A model generated the notes under the pieces. It had not been told where the DNA came from, made no database searches, and saw only the letters and a program-made list of their open reading frames with translations. A program made the translations under genes and the position numbers. A stretch of 5,273 nucleotides of DNA from Desulfovibrio sp. (GTDB lineage Bacteria; Desulfobacterota; Desulfovibrionia; Desulfovibrionales; Desulfovibrionaceae): assembly GCA_022837365.1 (NCBI GenBank), contig JALHHV010000256.1, positions 1 to 5,273 of the forward strand. The letters are read 5' to 3'. Positions 1 through 5,273 of the stretch are shown here, piece after piece (the first letter of the stretch is position 1; each line of letters starts with the position of its first letter).

Positions 1-668
1 CCCCGCTGGCCGCCAAGGGCTTTGCCTGGCCGGGCCTGCACAACGCCATCGAAAAGACCATGCCCATCGTGGCCGCCAACGCTCCGTACGGCGCCATGTA
101 CAAGCTGAACATCATCTCCGCCGCCGGTACCGCGATCCTGTTCACCGGCCTGCTCGCGGTGCCCATGATGCCCAAGTACGGCTACGGCCAGGCCATCCCC
201 TGCCTGTTCCGCACCATGCATCAGCTGCGCTTCCCCATCCTGACCATCGCCATGATCCTTGGCCTGGCCCAGATCATGAACTACTCCGGCATGAGCTCGA
301 CCATGGGCCTCGCCTTCACCAAGACCGGCTGGCTGTTCCCGTTCTTCTCGCCGCTGCTGGGCTGGCTGGGCGTGTTCCTGACCGGTTCGGACACCTCGTC
401 CAACGCGCTCTTCAGCGGTCTGCAGCGCACCACCGCCACCAGCGTGGGCATGGATCCGCACCTGGCCGTTGCCGCCAACTCCTCGGGTGGCGTCACCGGC
501 AAGATGATCTCGCCCCAGTCCATCTCGGTCGCCACCGCGGCCACCAAGATGGTGGGCCAGGAAGGCCAGCTGTTCCGCTTCACCCTGTGGCACTCCGTGG
601 GCATGACGCTGTTCATCTGCGTGCTCACCATGCTCCAGGCCTACCCGCTGAAGTGGATGCTGCCGTAG
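1..668 (+). CDS. lldP: L-lactate permease, LctP family (C-terminal part, start outside window)
   Basis: This is the C-terminal ~221 residues of a lactate/glycolate:proton symporter of the LctP family, an inner-membrane protein that imports lactate. The frame is open from base 3 and ends at TAG 666-668; full-length members are roughly 550 residues, so more than half lies to the left. What is seen: hydrophobic membrane segments (for example around 110-170, 230-290 and 590-650), the family-typical FTGSDTSSNALFSGLQ stretch (about 379-426), and SPQSISVATAA (about 511-543), both strongly conserved in LctP. There is no frameshift in the visible part. Known from the family: it transports L- and D-lactate and often glycolate. 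Inference: it supplies lactate as carbon and electron donor. The symbol denotes the family; the organism may carry paralogues. A hairpin and a strong terminator follow, so this is the last gene of its transcript. Confidence 0.95.
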   Translation, partial: PLAAKGFAWPGLHNAIEKTMPIVAANAPYGAMYKLNIISAAGTAILFTGLLAVPMMPKYGYGQAIPCLFRTMHQLRFPILTIAMILGLAQIMNYSGMSSTMGLAFTKTGWLFPFFSPLLGWLGVFLTGSDTSSNALFSGLQRTTATSVGMDPHLAVAANSSGGVTGKMISPQSISVATAATKMVGQEGQLFRFTLWHSVGMTLFICVLTMLQAYPLKWMLP

Positions 669-690
669 CGTGACGGACTTTCGTCCGAAA

Positions 691-728
691 GCGCGGGGCG
701 GGCATGAATGCTCCCGCCCGCCCCGCGC
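691..728 (+). repeat. 13-bp perfect inverted repeat just after the lactate permease
   Basis: Arms GCGCGGGGCGGGC (691-703) and GCCCGCCCCGCGC (716-728) are exact reverse complements separated by 12 nt. The RNA stem would be almost pure G/C. It begins 22 nt after the permease stop and lies upstream of the U-tract terminator at 757-793. It has no T-run of its own, so it is not a classical terminator. A role in protecting the mRNA 3' end or as a pause is inference. Confidence 0.6.
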
Positions 729-749
729 CCCGCGTGCACCCGCCGGGCG

Positions 750-793
750 AAAAAAAGCACCCCCTGGACCTGGTCCGGGGGGTGTCCTTTTTT
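750..793. terminator. Bidirectional rho-independent terminator between permease and LysE-type gene
   Basis: The stem pairs 757-769 with 773-785 (13 bp, two G-T pairs) around a 3-nt loop, with a run of C:G pairs in the middle. On the + strand it is followed by CC and six Ts (788-793), closing the lactate permease transcript. On the - strand the seven As at 750-756 become seven Us, closing the exporter transcript that ends at 839. The two genes converge, so one hairpin can serve both. Confidence 0.88.
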
Positions 794-838
794 GTCCGAT
801 GCCTGGACCCGCCTTGCGGGCGCGGTCCGGGTGGGCCC

Positions 839-1456
839 CTAGCGCCTGCTGACCGCCAGCATGCCCGCCGCGCCGAACAGGATGGCGGCCGTGGCCTTGT
901 GCTGGACGTGCTCCAGCGACCGGTGCCGCAGCCAGCGGAACACCCGCGCCCCGAACAGGGCGTAGGACACCGCGCTGCTGCCCTGGATGACGAAGAAGCT
1001 GGCCGCCAGGATGCAGAAGTGCGCGGTGTAGCGGGCGGGTTCGATGAACTGCGGGAAGAGCACGGTGAACACCAGGATGGACTTGGGGTTGGACATGCCC
1101 GTGGCGAAGCCCAGGCAGAACTGCCTGCGCGGCGTGGGGGCCGGGCGGGCGTCCGCGTCGTCCCCGGTCATGGGCACGGCACGCCAGTTCTTCAGGGCCA
1201 GCGCCACCAGGTAGGCCACGCCCACCCACTTGATGCAGTTGAACACCGCCACCGAGCCCTGCACGATGGCCCCCAGCCCGAAATACACCACCACCATCTG
1301 CGCGCAGTAGGCGCACGAGCCGCCCAGGATGGCGGGCACGGTGCGCGCGAAGCCGTTGCGCACGCTGGTGGACATGGAGAACATGGTCATGGGCCCCGGC
1401 GTGTACGCGATGGCCGTCATGAGCAGGAAATAGGTGAACCAGACGGTGGGCGCCAT
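839..1456 (-). CDS. LysE/RhtB-family amino-acid exporter
   Basis: This is a 205-residue integral membrane protein of the LysE/RhtB efflux superfamily, which exports amino acids or related metabolites from the cytoplasm using the proton gradient. Seen: an N-terminal helix leading into the TPGP motif (residues 19-22), a helix with YLVALALKNWR (82-92), a cytoplasmic Pro/Asp/Ala-rich loop (about 96-112), the NPKSILVFTVLFPQF block (123-137) typical of the family, and further hydrophobic segments to the C-terminus. The length is that of a complete family member. The frame stays open further upstream through the tRNA, but the ATG at 1456 is preferred: it has a GGGAGG Shine-Dalgarno (1461-1466) 4 nt ahead, and the family alignment starts there. 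The substrate cannot be read from sequence; the nearby tRNA-Ala does not prove alanine. There is little room for a separate promoter before the tRNA terminator. Confidence 0.9.
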   Translation of the reverse strand: MAPTVWFTYFLLMTAIAYTPGPMTMFSMSTSVRNGFARTVPAILGGSCAYCAQMVVVYFGLGAIVQGSVAVFNCIKWVGVAYLVALALKNWRAVPMTGDDADARPAPTPRRQFCLGFATGMSNPKSILVFTVLFPQFIEPARYTAHFCILAASFFVIQGSSAVSYALFGARVFRWLRHRSLEHVQHKATAAILFGAAGMLAVSRR

Positions 1457-1477
1457 GCTGCCTCCCTGTGGGGCACG

Positions 1478-1515
1478 AAAAGGCGCAGGGGTTACCCTTT
1501 CGGATAACCCCTGCG
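1478..1515 (-). terminator. Hairpin terminator downstream of tRNA-Ala
   Basis: Perfect 11-bp arms lie at 1505-1515 and 1484-1494. On the - strand the loop is TCCGAAAGGG, which can add a CC-GAAA-GG cap with a GNRA-type tetraloop. The descending arm is followed by CC and four Ts (the As at 1478-1481). It begins 7 nt past the tRNA CCA end, so it is best read as the tRNA terminator. The short T-run suggests incomplete termination, which would let some transcripts continue into the exporter gene. Confidence 0.72.
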
Positions 1516-1521
1516 AAATTC

Positions 1522-1597
<76 letters not shown>

Positions 1598-1609
1598 AAG
1601 CGGAAGTAG

Positions 1610-1639
1610 GTTCTTGCCCGAAACCCCTGGGGTTGTCAA
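1610..1639 (-). promoter_or_regulatory. Putative sigma-70 promoter of tRNA-Ala
   Basis: Read on the - strand there is a perfect TTGACA -35 box (1639-1634). With an 18-bp spacer the -10 candidate is AAGAAC (1615-1610), a poor match to TATAAT, so only the -35 is convincing. It would start transcription a few nt ahead of the mature tRNA 5' end at 1597. The -35 lies inside an inverted repeat (1631-1644), and the spacer holds a second one (1622-1634). Confidence 0.55.
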
Positions 1640-1644
1640 CAACC
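1622..1644. repeat. Two overlapping inverted repeats over the tRNA-Ala promoter
   Basis: AACCCC-T-GGGGTT (1622-1634) has 6-bp arms around one base and fills part of the spacer after the -35. GGTTG-TCAA-CAACC (1631-1644) has 5-bp arms and covers the -35 itself; its complement reads GGTTG-TTGA-CAACC. Either could be an operator or simply the promoter's sequence context. The second resembles the repeat over the infA -35 (2642-2661). Confidence 0.45.
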
Positions 1645-1680
1645 TTGTGCCGAATCGGCGCGGGACGGATGGAAATTCCG

Positions 1681-1695
1681 GCGGACCGGGTCCGC
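1681..1695. repeat. 7-bp inverted repeat upstream of lgt promoter
   Basis: GCGGACC (1681-1687) and GGTCCGC (1689-1695) are perfect arms around a single G. The element lies 15 bp before the putative lgt -35 at 1711, a position suited to a regulator, but it could be chance in such GC-rich DNA. No known consensus is recognised. Confidence 0.3.
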
Positions 1696-1710
1696 GTTCA
1701 TGGCCCGGCA

Positions 1711-1739
1711 TTGACGGATGCGGGCGCTGGTCGTACCAC
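1711..1739 (+). promoter_or_regulatory. Putative promoter of lgt
   Basis: TTGACG (1711-1716; 5 of 6 to the -35 consensus), a 17-bp spacer, then TACCAC (1734-1739; 3 of 6 to the -10). This would give a leader of about 70 nt before the lgt ATG at 1816. It is the best-spaced candidate seen in the divergent region, but the -10 is weak and it has not been tested. Confidence 0.4.
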
Positions 1740-1815
1740 AGCCTCGGGTGTTTCGCCCTCGCGCGCCGCGCTCGCGCCAGCCTCTTCCGCAACCACAAGC
1801 AGTTCCGGAGCCCCG

Positions 1816-2590
1816 ATGCTCGCGTTTCCCCGCATAGACCCCGTGGCCATCTCCATCGGCCCGTTGCAGTTCCGCTGGTACGGGCTGATGTACCTGTTCG
1901 GCTTCGTCTCCGGGTGGTGGCTGGGCCGCCGCCGCGCCGCCCGGCCCGGCAGCGGCTGGCAGCCGCAGGAAGTGGACGACATGGTTACCTGGGCCATCTT
2001 CGGCGTGGTGCTGGGGGGGCGGCTGGGCTACATCCTGTTCTACGACCTGGCCTATTACGTCAGCCAGCCCGCCGCCATCTTCCAGCGGCGGCCTGCTGGG
2101 CGTGCTGTTCGCGGTGTGGATGTACGCCCGGCGCACCGGGCGAGAATTCATGTCCGTGGTGGACTTCGTGGCGCCGCTGATTCCGCCGGGGCTGTTCTTC
2201 GGCCGCATCGGCAACTTCATCAATGGCGAACTGTGGGGCGCGCCCACCACGCTGCCGTGGGCCATGGAGTTCCCCGACGGCGGTCCCTTCCCCCGCCATC
2301 CCTCGCAGTTGTACGAGGCCGCGCTGGAAGGCGTGGCGCTGTTCGCGGCGGTATGGTGGTTCTCCGGCCGCAAACGGCCGGTGGGCGCGGTGTCCGGCCT
2401 GTTCGGCGTGCTGTACGCGGTGTTCCGCTTTGCCGTGGAGTTCGTGCGCGAGCCCGACCCGCAACTGGGCTACCTGGCCTTCGGCTGGCTGACCATGGGC
2501 CAGGTGCTGTGCCTGCCGCTGTTCGGCGTGGGGCTGTGGCTGCTGCTGCGCGACCGTGGCGCGGCGGAGAGCCCCCCGTCGGCCACGTGA
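1816..2590 (+). pseudogene. lgt: lgt, prolipoprotein diacylglyceryl transferase, disrupted by ~26-nt deletion and frameshift
   Basis: Lgt is an inner-membrane enzyme that moves diacylglyceryl from phosphatidylglycerol to the lipobox cysteine of prolipoproteins, the first step of lipoprotein maturation. The ATG at 1816 follows GGAG (1807-1810) by 5 nt. Residues 1-90 (1816-2085) match Lgt: [38 protein letters not shown]. Homology resumes one frame over at 2087 with [17 protein letters not shown], then [30 protein letters not shown] and FVREPD, to TGA 2588-2590 (167 codons). Compared with E. coli Lgt, nine residues (VWDGGMSFH there) are missing at the join, a net loss of about 26 nt. This removes the conserved His of the HGG motif (His103 in E. 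coli, reported essential). Restoring 26 nt gives ~266 residues, normal for Lgt. As read, the protein would shift frame into an Arg/Pro-rich tail ending at 2763. Since Lgt is usually essential in Gram-negatives, a sequence or assembly error is a real alternative. Confidence 0.88.
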
Positions 2591-2641
2591 CCGTTCCGTC
2601 CGGCTCCGCTGCGGGGAGGGGCCGCGAACCCTTCTGCGGCG

Positions 2642-2661
2642 CGGTTTTGTTGACAAAACCG
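2642..2661 (+). promoter_or_regulatory. infA promoter -35 within a perfect 8-bp inverted repeat
   Basis: CGGTTTTG (2642-2649), TTGA, CAAAACCG (2654-2661) is a perfect inverted repeat, and the consensus -35 TTGACA (2650-2655) lies at its centre. No good -10 is seen at 15-18 bp spacing; the region 2671-2678 (GAAATGGC) is a poor match, so the promoter call rests on the -35 and its position about 80 nt before the infA ATG. The repeat could be an operator. Its 5' arm, with GCGG before TTTT, could also help end lgt transcripts. Confidence 0.5.
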
Positions 2662-2734
2662 GCGTTATGTGAAATGGCGGTGCAGTTGATTTGCCCCGCC
2701 AGCACGGGGTCCGCGAGAACGAGACGGAGGAACC

Positions 2735-2953
2735 ATGGCAAAGGAAGATGCCATCGAGGTTGACGGCGTGGTGCAGGAAGCCCTGCCCAACGCGATGTTC
2801 CGCGTGGAGCTCGAGAACGGCCACGAAGTGCTGGCCCACATCTCCGGCAAGATGCGCAAGTTCTACATCCGCATCCTGCCCGGCGACCGCGTGAAGGTGG
2901 AACTTTCGCCGTACGACCTGACGCGCGGCCGCATCACCTACCGCATGAAGTAG
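2735..2953 (+). CDS. infA: Translation initiation factor IF-1
   Basis: This is a complete 72-residue IF-1, the S1/OB-fold protein that binds the 30S A-site region and works with IF-2 and IF-3 during initiation. The protein is close to E. coli IF-1 throughout: start MAKED, then [10 protein letters not shown], the AHISGKMRK block, YIRILPGD, and the end [11 protein letters not shown]. The length is exactly that of the family. The ATG at 2735 follows GGAGG (2726-2730) by 4 nt. It lies 144 bp after lgt, with its own -35 candidate at 2650-2655. No convincing U-tract terminator is seen after the TAG at 2951-2953. Confidence 0.98.
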   Translation: MAKEDAIEVDGVVQEALPNAMFRVELENGHEVLAHISGKMRKFYIRILPGDRVKVELSPYDLTRGRITYRMK

Positions 2954-3118
2954 CCTCCGTCCCCTGCCGTCCCCCCGTTCCGCATGCCGGACGGATGGTG
3001 CGGCCTCCCCGGTCTTGCCTTCCTTGCCCGCCGTTTCCGCGCCCCGCGCGGCAGTGGCGGGCTCGTTGCGTCTGGAGGCGTGTCCGCCCGGCAGCGTTGC
3101 GGGGGAGACGGGCTGTCA
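2954..3118. other. Convergent infA/kinase intergenic region with weak hairpins only
   Basis: These 165 bp separate two converging genes. Two possible stems are visible: CCGTCC (2967-2972) with GGACGG (2989-2994), and CCGCGC (3037-3042) with GCGCGG (3046-3051) around CCC. Neither is followed by a T-run on either strand, so no intrinsic terminator is called. No credible gene is seen here; short open frames have skewed Arg/Gly composition typical of shadows. Confidence 0.4.
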
Positions 3119-5083
3119 TCACGCCGTGCGCAGTGGTCCGGGCGATCCGTCCGTGCCCTGCTCCGTGTCCGCGTCTTCGGTCACGCCTTCGGCAACGCCG
3201 TCGTCAGGACCGTCATCCGGGCCATCATCCGGGCCATCGCCGGGGCCGTCATCGTACGGGGCGTCGCCGTCCGGTTCCTCGTCATCGGCGTCCTCGGGCC
3301 GGGGCGCGAACAGCATGACGAAGAACGCGGCCCCGGTGCGGGTGGCGGCATCCAGCGGGCTTTCCACCCAGATGTCGCCGCCGTGGCTCATGACGATGCG
3401 GCGGCAGATGGCGAGGCCCAGGCCCGCGCTGCCGTTCTTGGCCCCGTCGCCGTCGCGGTCCAGACGGTAGAACCGCTCGAAGATGCGTTCACGGCTCTTT
3501 TCCGGAATGCCCGGCCCCTGGTCGCTCACGCACAGGGTCACCCGGCCGTCGGCGGCGGTGGCGGAAACCCCCACCCGCGTGCGCGGCGGGCTGTACTTGA
3601 TGGCGTTGTCCAGCAGGTTGCGGAACACCTCCACCAGCCCGTCGCGGTCGGCCAGCACCGGCAGCGGGGCGGCTCCCACGCCGTTTTCCAGCACGATTTC
3701 CTTGCGCGCAGCCACCGGCTCCAGTTCGCGCAGGGTCTGGCGCAACACCTCGGCGGCGTCCACGCCGGTCAGGGCCACCTTGTCGCCCTTGTGCTCCGAG
3801 CGGGCCAGCACCAGCAGGCTGTTGACCATCTTGGTCATGTGGTTGGCGTTCTTGAGGATGGTGCGCAGGAAGGCGGACATCTGGCCGGGCGAGGCGGGCG
3901 GCCCTTCCAGCAGCGTTTCGGCGTAGCCCTTGATGCTGGTGAGCGGGGTCTTGAGTTCGTGCGAGACGTTGGCCACGAAGTCGCGGCGGATGTGTTCCAG
4001 CTTTTCGCGCTCGCTGATGTCGTGGAACACCAGCACCATGCGCTGGCCCGAGGCGTCGCGGAAGGGCACCAGCGAAATCTCGAAGGCGCGCCCCTCGCCC
4101 AGGTCGGTCTGCATGCTGGCTCCGCGCGGGTCGGGCGACACCAGCATTTCGTCCACCATGCGTTGCAGTTCGGGCTTCATGGTGGCCTCCAGCGGGGTGG
4201 CCCCCAGCTTGTTGCCGATGCCCGTGAACATGGCGGTGAGCGCGCGGTTCATGGAATCGATGCGCCCGGCGGCGTCCAGCACCATGACCCCTTCGTGCAT
4301 GCCGTTGAACACGGCCTCCAGCCGCCCCTTCTGCTCGTTGAGCTGGTGCAGGTGCTGTTCGATGTTGTGGGCCATGCCGTTGATGGCGTGGGCCAGCGGC
4401 CGCAGTTCGCGGCCGGGTATGTCGCGGATGCGCCGGCCGAATTCGCCCTGCCCGATGGCCTGCGCGGCCATGGCCATGGTCTCCATGCCGCGCAGCAGCG
4501 GCCGGGTGACCAGCAGGCCCAGCGCGCCGCTGGCCATCAGTGAGAACAGGAAGGCCCACACCAGCCCCTTTTCCATGCGGTCCAGCCGGTCGTGCACCAC
4601 GGACAGCGGCAGGGCCAGGCGCAGGGTGCCGGGGTCCAGCCCGGCGATGCCGTCCACCTTGCGGGCGGCGTAGATCAGGTCCTTGCCCAGGGTGGCGCTG
4701 AAGCGCACGTCGGTGCCCAGCGTGCCGGACCGGGCCTCCACCACCTCCGGCCGGTTGGCGTGGTCCTCCAGCGTGGACAGGCGCTCGTAGGGCACGTCGG
4801 AGTCGGCCGTGACGTGGCCGTCCACGATGTAGGTGATGCGGGTGCCCGTGCGGCGCGAGAGTTCCGTGACCCAGCCGTTGAGATGCCGGTACGACGGGAA
4901 GGGCGGGTGCTCGCGCAGCAGCCAGTAGGTGGTGTCCACGTCCTCGGCGGCGCGGGCCTTGGCCTCCAGCAGCACGTCGCGGCGCAGGGTCTTGTCGAAA
5001 TAGAGATAGGGCGGCAGCAGCGCCACGATCAGCAGCAGCCAGGTGCCCACGACGAGCCGTTTGCGCAGGGAGTACTGTTTCAT
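3119..5083 (-). CDS. PhoR-like membrane sensor histidine kinase (HAMP-PAS-HisKA-HATPase) with acidic repeat tail
   Basis: This 654-residue two-component sensor autophosphorylates on histidine and should pass the phosphate to a response regulator not present in this window. Order: TM1 (about 9-28), a periplasmic sensor region (30-170), TM2 (about 174-193), HAMP linker (about 194-248), and PAS (about 252-360, starting LEAVFNGMHEGVMVLD). HisKA follows, with the H-box FVANVSHELKTPLTSI (phospho-acceptor His375). The ATPase domain has the N-box NLLDNAIKYSP (489-499), G1 DQGPGIP (521-527), F-box RIFERFYRLD (533-542) and G2 GSAGLGLA (551-558). All key residues are present, so it should be active. The PAS-to-kinase layout is that of PhoR/WalK-type kinases, but the signal is unknown. 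Residues ~595-654 form an extra Asp/Glu/Gly/Pro-rich tail with repeated DGPD, unusual after an ATPase domain. The ATG at 5083 has AAGGA (5090-5086) only 2 nt away, an unusually tight spacing; no better start is seen nearby. Confidence 0.95.
   Translation of the reverse strand: MKQYSLRKRLVVGTWLLLIVALLPPYLYFDKTLRRDVLLEAKARAAEDVDTTYWLLREHPPFPSYRHLNGWVTELSRRTGTRITYIVDGHVTADSDVPYERLSTLEDHANRPEVVEARSGTLGTDVRFSATLGKDLIYAARKVDGIAGLDPGTLRLALPLSVVHDRLDRMEKGLVWAFLFSLMASGALGLLVTRPLLRGMETMAMAAQAIGQGEFGRRIRDIPGRELRPLAHAINGMAHNIEQHLHQLNEQKGRLEAVFNGMHEGVMVLDAAGRIDSMNRALTAMFTGIGNKLGATPLEATMKPELQRMVDEMLVSPDPRGASMQTDLGEGRAFEISLVPFRDASGQRMVLVFHDISEREKLEHIRRDFVANVSHELKTPLTSIKGYAETLLEGPPASPGQMSAFLRTILKNANHMTKMVNSLLVLARSEHKGDKVALTGVDAAEVLRQTLRELEPVAARKEIVLENGVGAAPLPVLADRDGLVEVFRNLLDNAIKYSPPRTRVGVSATAADGRVTLCVSDQGPGIPEKSRERIFERFYRLDRDGDGAKNGSAGLGLAICRRIVMSHGGDIWVESPLDAATRTGAAFFVMLFAPRPEDADDEEPDGDAPYDDGPGDGPDDGPDDGPDDGVAEGVTEDADTEQGTDGSPGPLRTA
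3207..3254. repeat. Four imperfect 12-bp tandem repeats in the kinase tail
   Basis: Units at 3207-3218, 3219-3230, 3231-3242 and 3243-3254 follow the pattern GGGCCATCATCC with one to three changes each. The 12-bp period keeps the frame and encodes repeating Asp-Asp/Gly-Gly-Pro on the - strand. Such repeats can expand or shrink by slippage, so tail length may differ between strains; that is inference. Confidence 0.75.
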
Positions 5084-5125
5084 CGTCCTTGTCTCGCGCC
5101 GGTTCGTGTCGCGTCCGTCACGCGG

Positions 5126-5153
5126 ATGTTACAATTCGTCGAACGTGTGTCGG
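5126..5153 (-). promoter_or_regulatory. Putative promoter of the histidine kinase gene
   Basis: On the - strand: CCGACA (5153-5148; 4 of 6 to the -35), a 16-bp spacer, TAACAT (5131-5126; 4 of 6 to the -10). This would give a leader of about 35 nt before the ATG at 5083. The 121-bp gap after the upstream gene also allows an operon promoter further right, outside the window. Confidence 0.4.
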
Positions 5154-5171
5154 CCCGCGCCAGCCGTGCGT

Positions 5172-5201
5172 CTGCCCGCCCGGATGTGGCAACGGCGGCA
5201 G
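5172..5201 (-). other. GC-rich stem-loop after the upstream gene's stop
   Basis: On the - strand CTGCCGCC (5201-5194) can pair with GGGCGGGCAG (5181-5172), giving 8 bp with one bulged G. It lies just after the TAG of the gene at the right edge, but no T-run follows, so it is not a classical terminator. It could slow read-through from that gene into the kinase. Confidence 0.3.
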
Positions 5202-5204
5202 GCC

Positions 5205-5273
5205 CTAACCCTGCACCGCGCGCAGGAACCCGTAAATCTCCGTGGGGTGGCTTTCCACGCCGTTGGCCACGTA
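5205..5273 (-). CDS. C-terminal end of an unidentified gene (22 codons visible)
   Basis: The frame is open from the right edge on the - strand and stops at TAG (5207-5205). The visible end of the protein reads HPTEIYGFLRAVQG after a short YVANGVES stretch. I do not recognise the family from so little. It does not look like the C-terminus of an OmpR/PhoB-type response regulator, which normally ends near a GYRF-like motif. The clean frame, its orientation with the kinase, and normal amino-acid usage support it as a real gene end. It lies 121 bp upstream of the kinase, so co-transcription is possible but not shown. Confidence 0.6.
   Translation of the reverse strand, partial: YVANGVESHPTEIYGFLRAVQG

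Noticed and set aside
674..687. Small hairpin CGGAC-TTTC-GTCCG right after the permease stop
   Set aside because: Only 5 bp and no T-run; likely of no consequence beside the stronger stems downstream.
808..820. Hairpin CCCGC-CTT-GCGGG after the exporter stop
   Set aside because: Five base pairs without a T-run on either strand; the terminator at 750-793 explains transcript ends better.
704..1507. Long + strand open frame opposite the exporter
   Set aside because: Its product is His/Gly/Arg-rich, typical of the complement of a GC-rich gene, and it overlaps the terminator and a clear - strand family member.
2080..2101. Programmed ribosomal frameshift in lgt
   Set aside because: No slippery heptamer is present at the join, and a frameshift alone would still leave out the nine conserved residues.
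2621..2648. Rho-independent terminator after lgt
   Set aside because: GCCGC (2621-2625) can pair with GCGGC (2636-2640), or CCGCG with CGCGG before TTTT, but the stems are only 5 bp with long loops and the Ts belong to the infA promoter repeat.
2984..4543. 519-codon + strand open frame opposite the histidine kinase
   Set aside because: The - strand kinase has every expected motif, while this frame is Gly/Ala/His/Gln-rich with no recognisable domain.
3489..4559. Second - strand frame within the histidine kinase
   Set aside because: It is the +1 shadow of the kinase, rich in Arg/Ala/Gly/His, with no recognisable domain.

Overview
The window is GC-rich bacterial DNA with compact gene spacing. 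A lactate permease, an IF-1 gene close to the E. coli sequence and a PhoR-type sensor kinase would fit a Desulfovibrio-like sulfate reducer, where lactate permeases are common. This placement rests on gene content and base composition only and is an inference.

Layout, left to right. (1) 1-668, + strand: the last ~221 residues of an LctP-family lactate permease. A 13-bp GC stem-loop and a strong rho-independent terminator follow; the terminator has an A-tract on one side and a T-tract on the other, so it can serve both strands. (2) 839-1456, - strand: a complete LysE/RhtB-type amino-acid exporter. Only 65 bp upstream of its start is the 3' end of tRNA-Ala(GGC) (1522-1597, - strand), and most of that gap is a terminator-like hairpin. 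(3) 1598-1815: the divergent region between tRNA-Ala and lgt, with a TTGACA-type tRNA promoter, two overlapping inverted repeats and a plausible lgt promoter. (4) 1816-2590, + strand: lgt (prolipoprotein diacylglyceryl transferase), broken in this sequence. About 26 nt are missing near 2086, which shifts the frame and removes the family's conserved SFHGG segment. (5) 2735-2953, + strand: intact infA (IF-1), with a -35 box set in a perfect 8-bp inverted repeat. (6) 3119-5083, - strand: a 654-residue membrane histidine kinase (sensor-HAMP-PAS-HisKA-HATPase) with an unusual acidic Asp/Gly/Pro tail encoded by a 12-bp repeat. (7) 5205-5273, - strand: the last 22 codons of an unidentified gene.

Most of the content is housekeeping: tRNA-Ala and IF-1 serve translation, Lgt starts lipoprotein maturation, the permease imports carbon and electron donor, and the kinase senses an envelope signal. 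No previously undescribed multi-gene system is evident. The points most worth checking are the lgt lesion, the matching inverted repeats over the -35 boxes of tRNA-Ala and infA, the tRNA/hairpin/exporter arrangement, and the repeat-encoded kinase tail.
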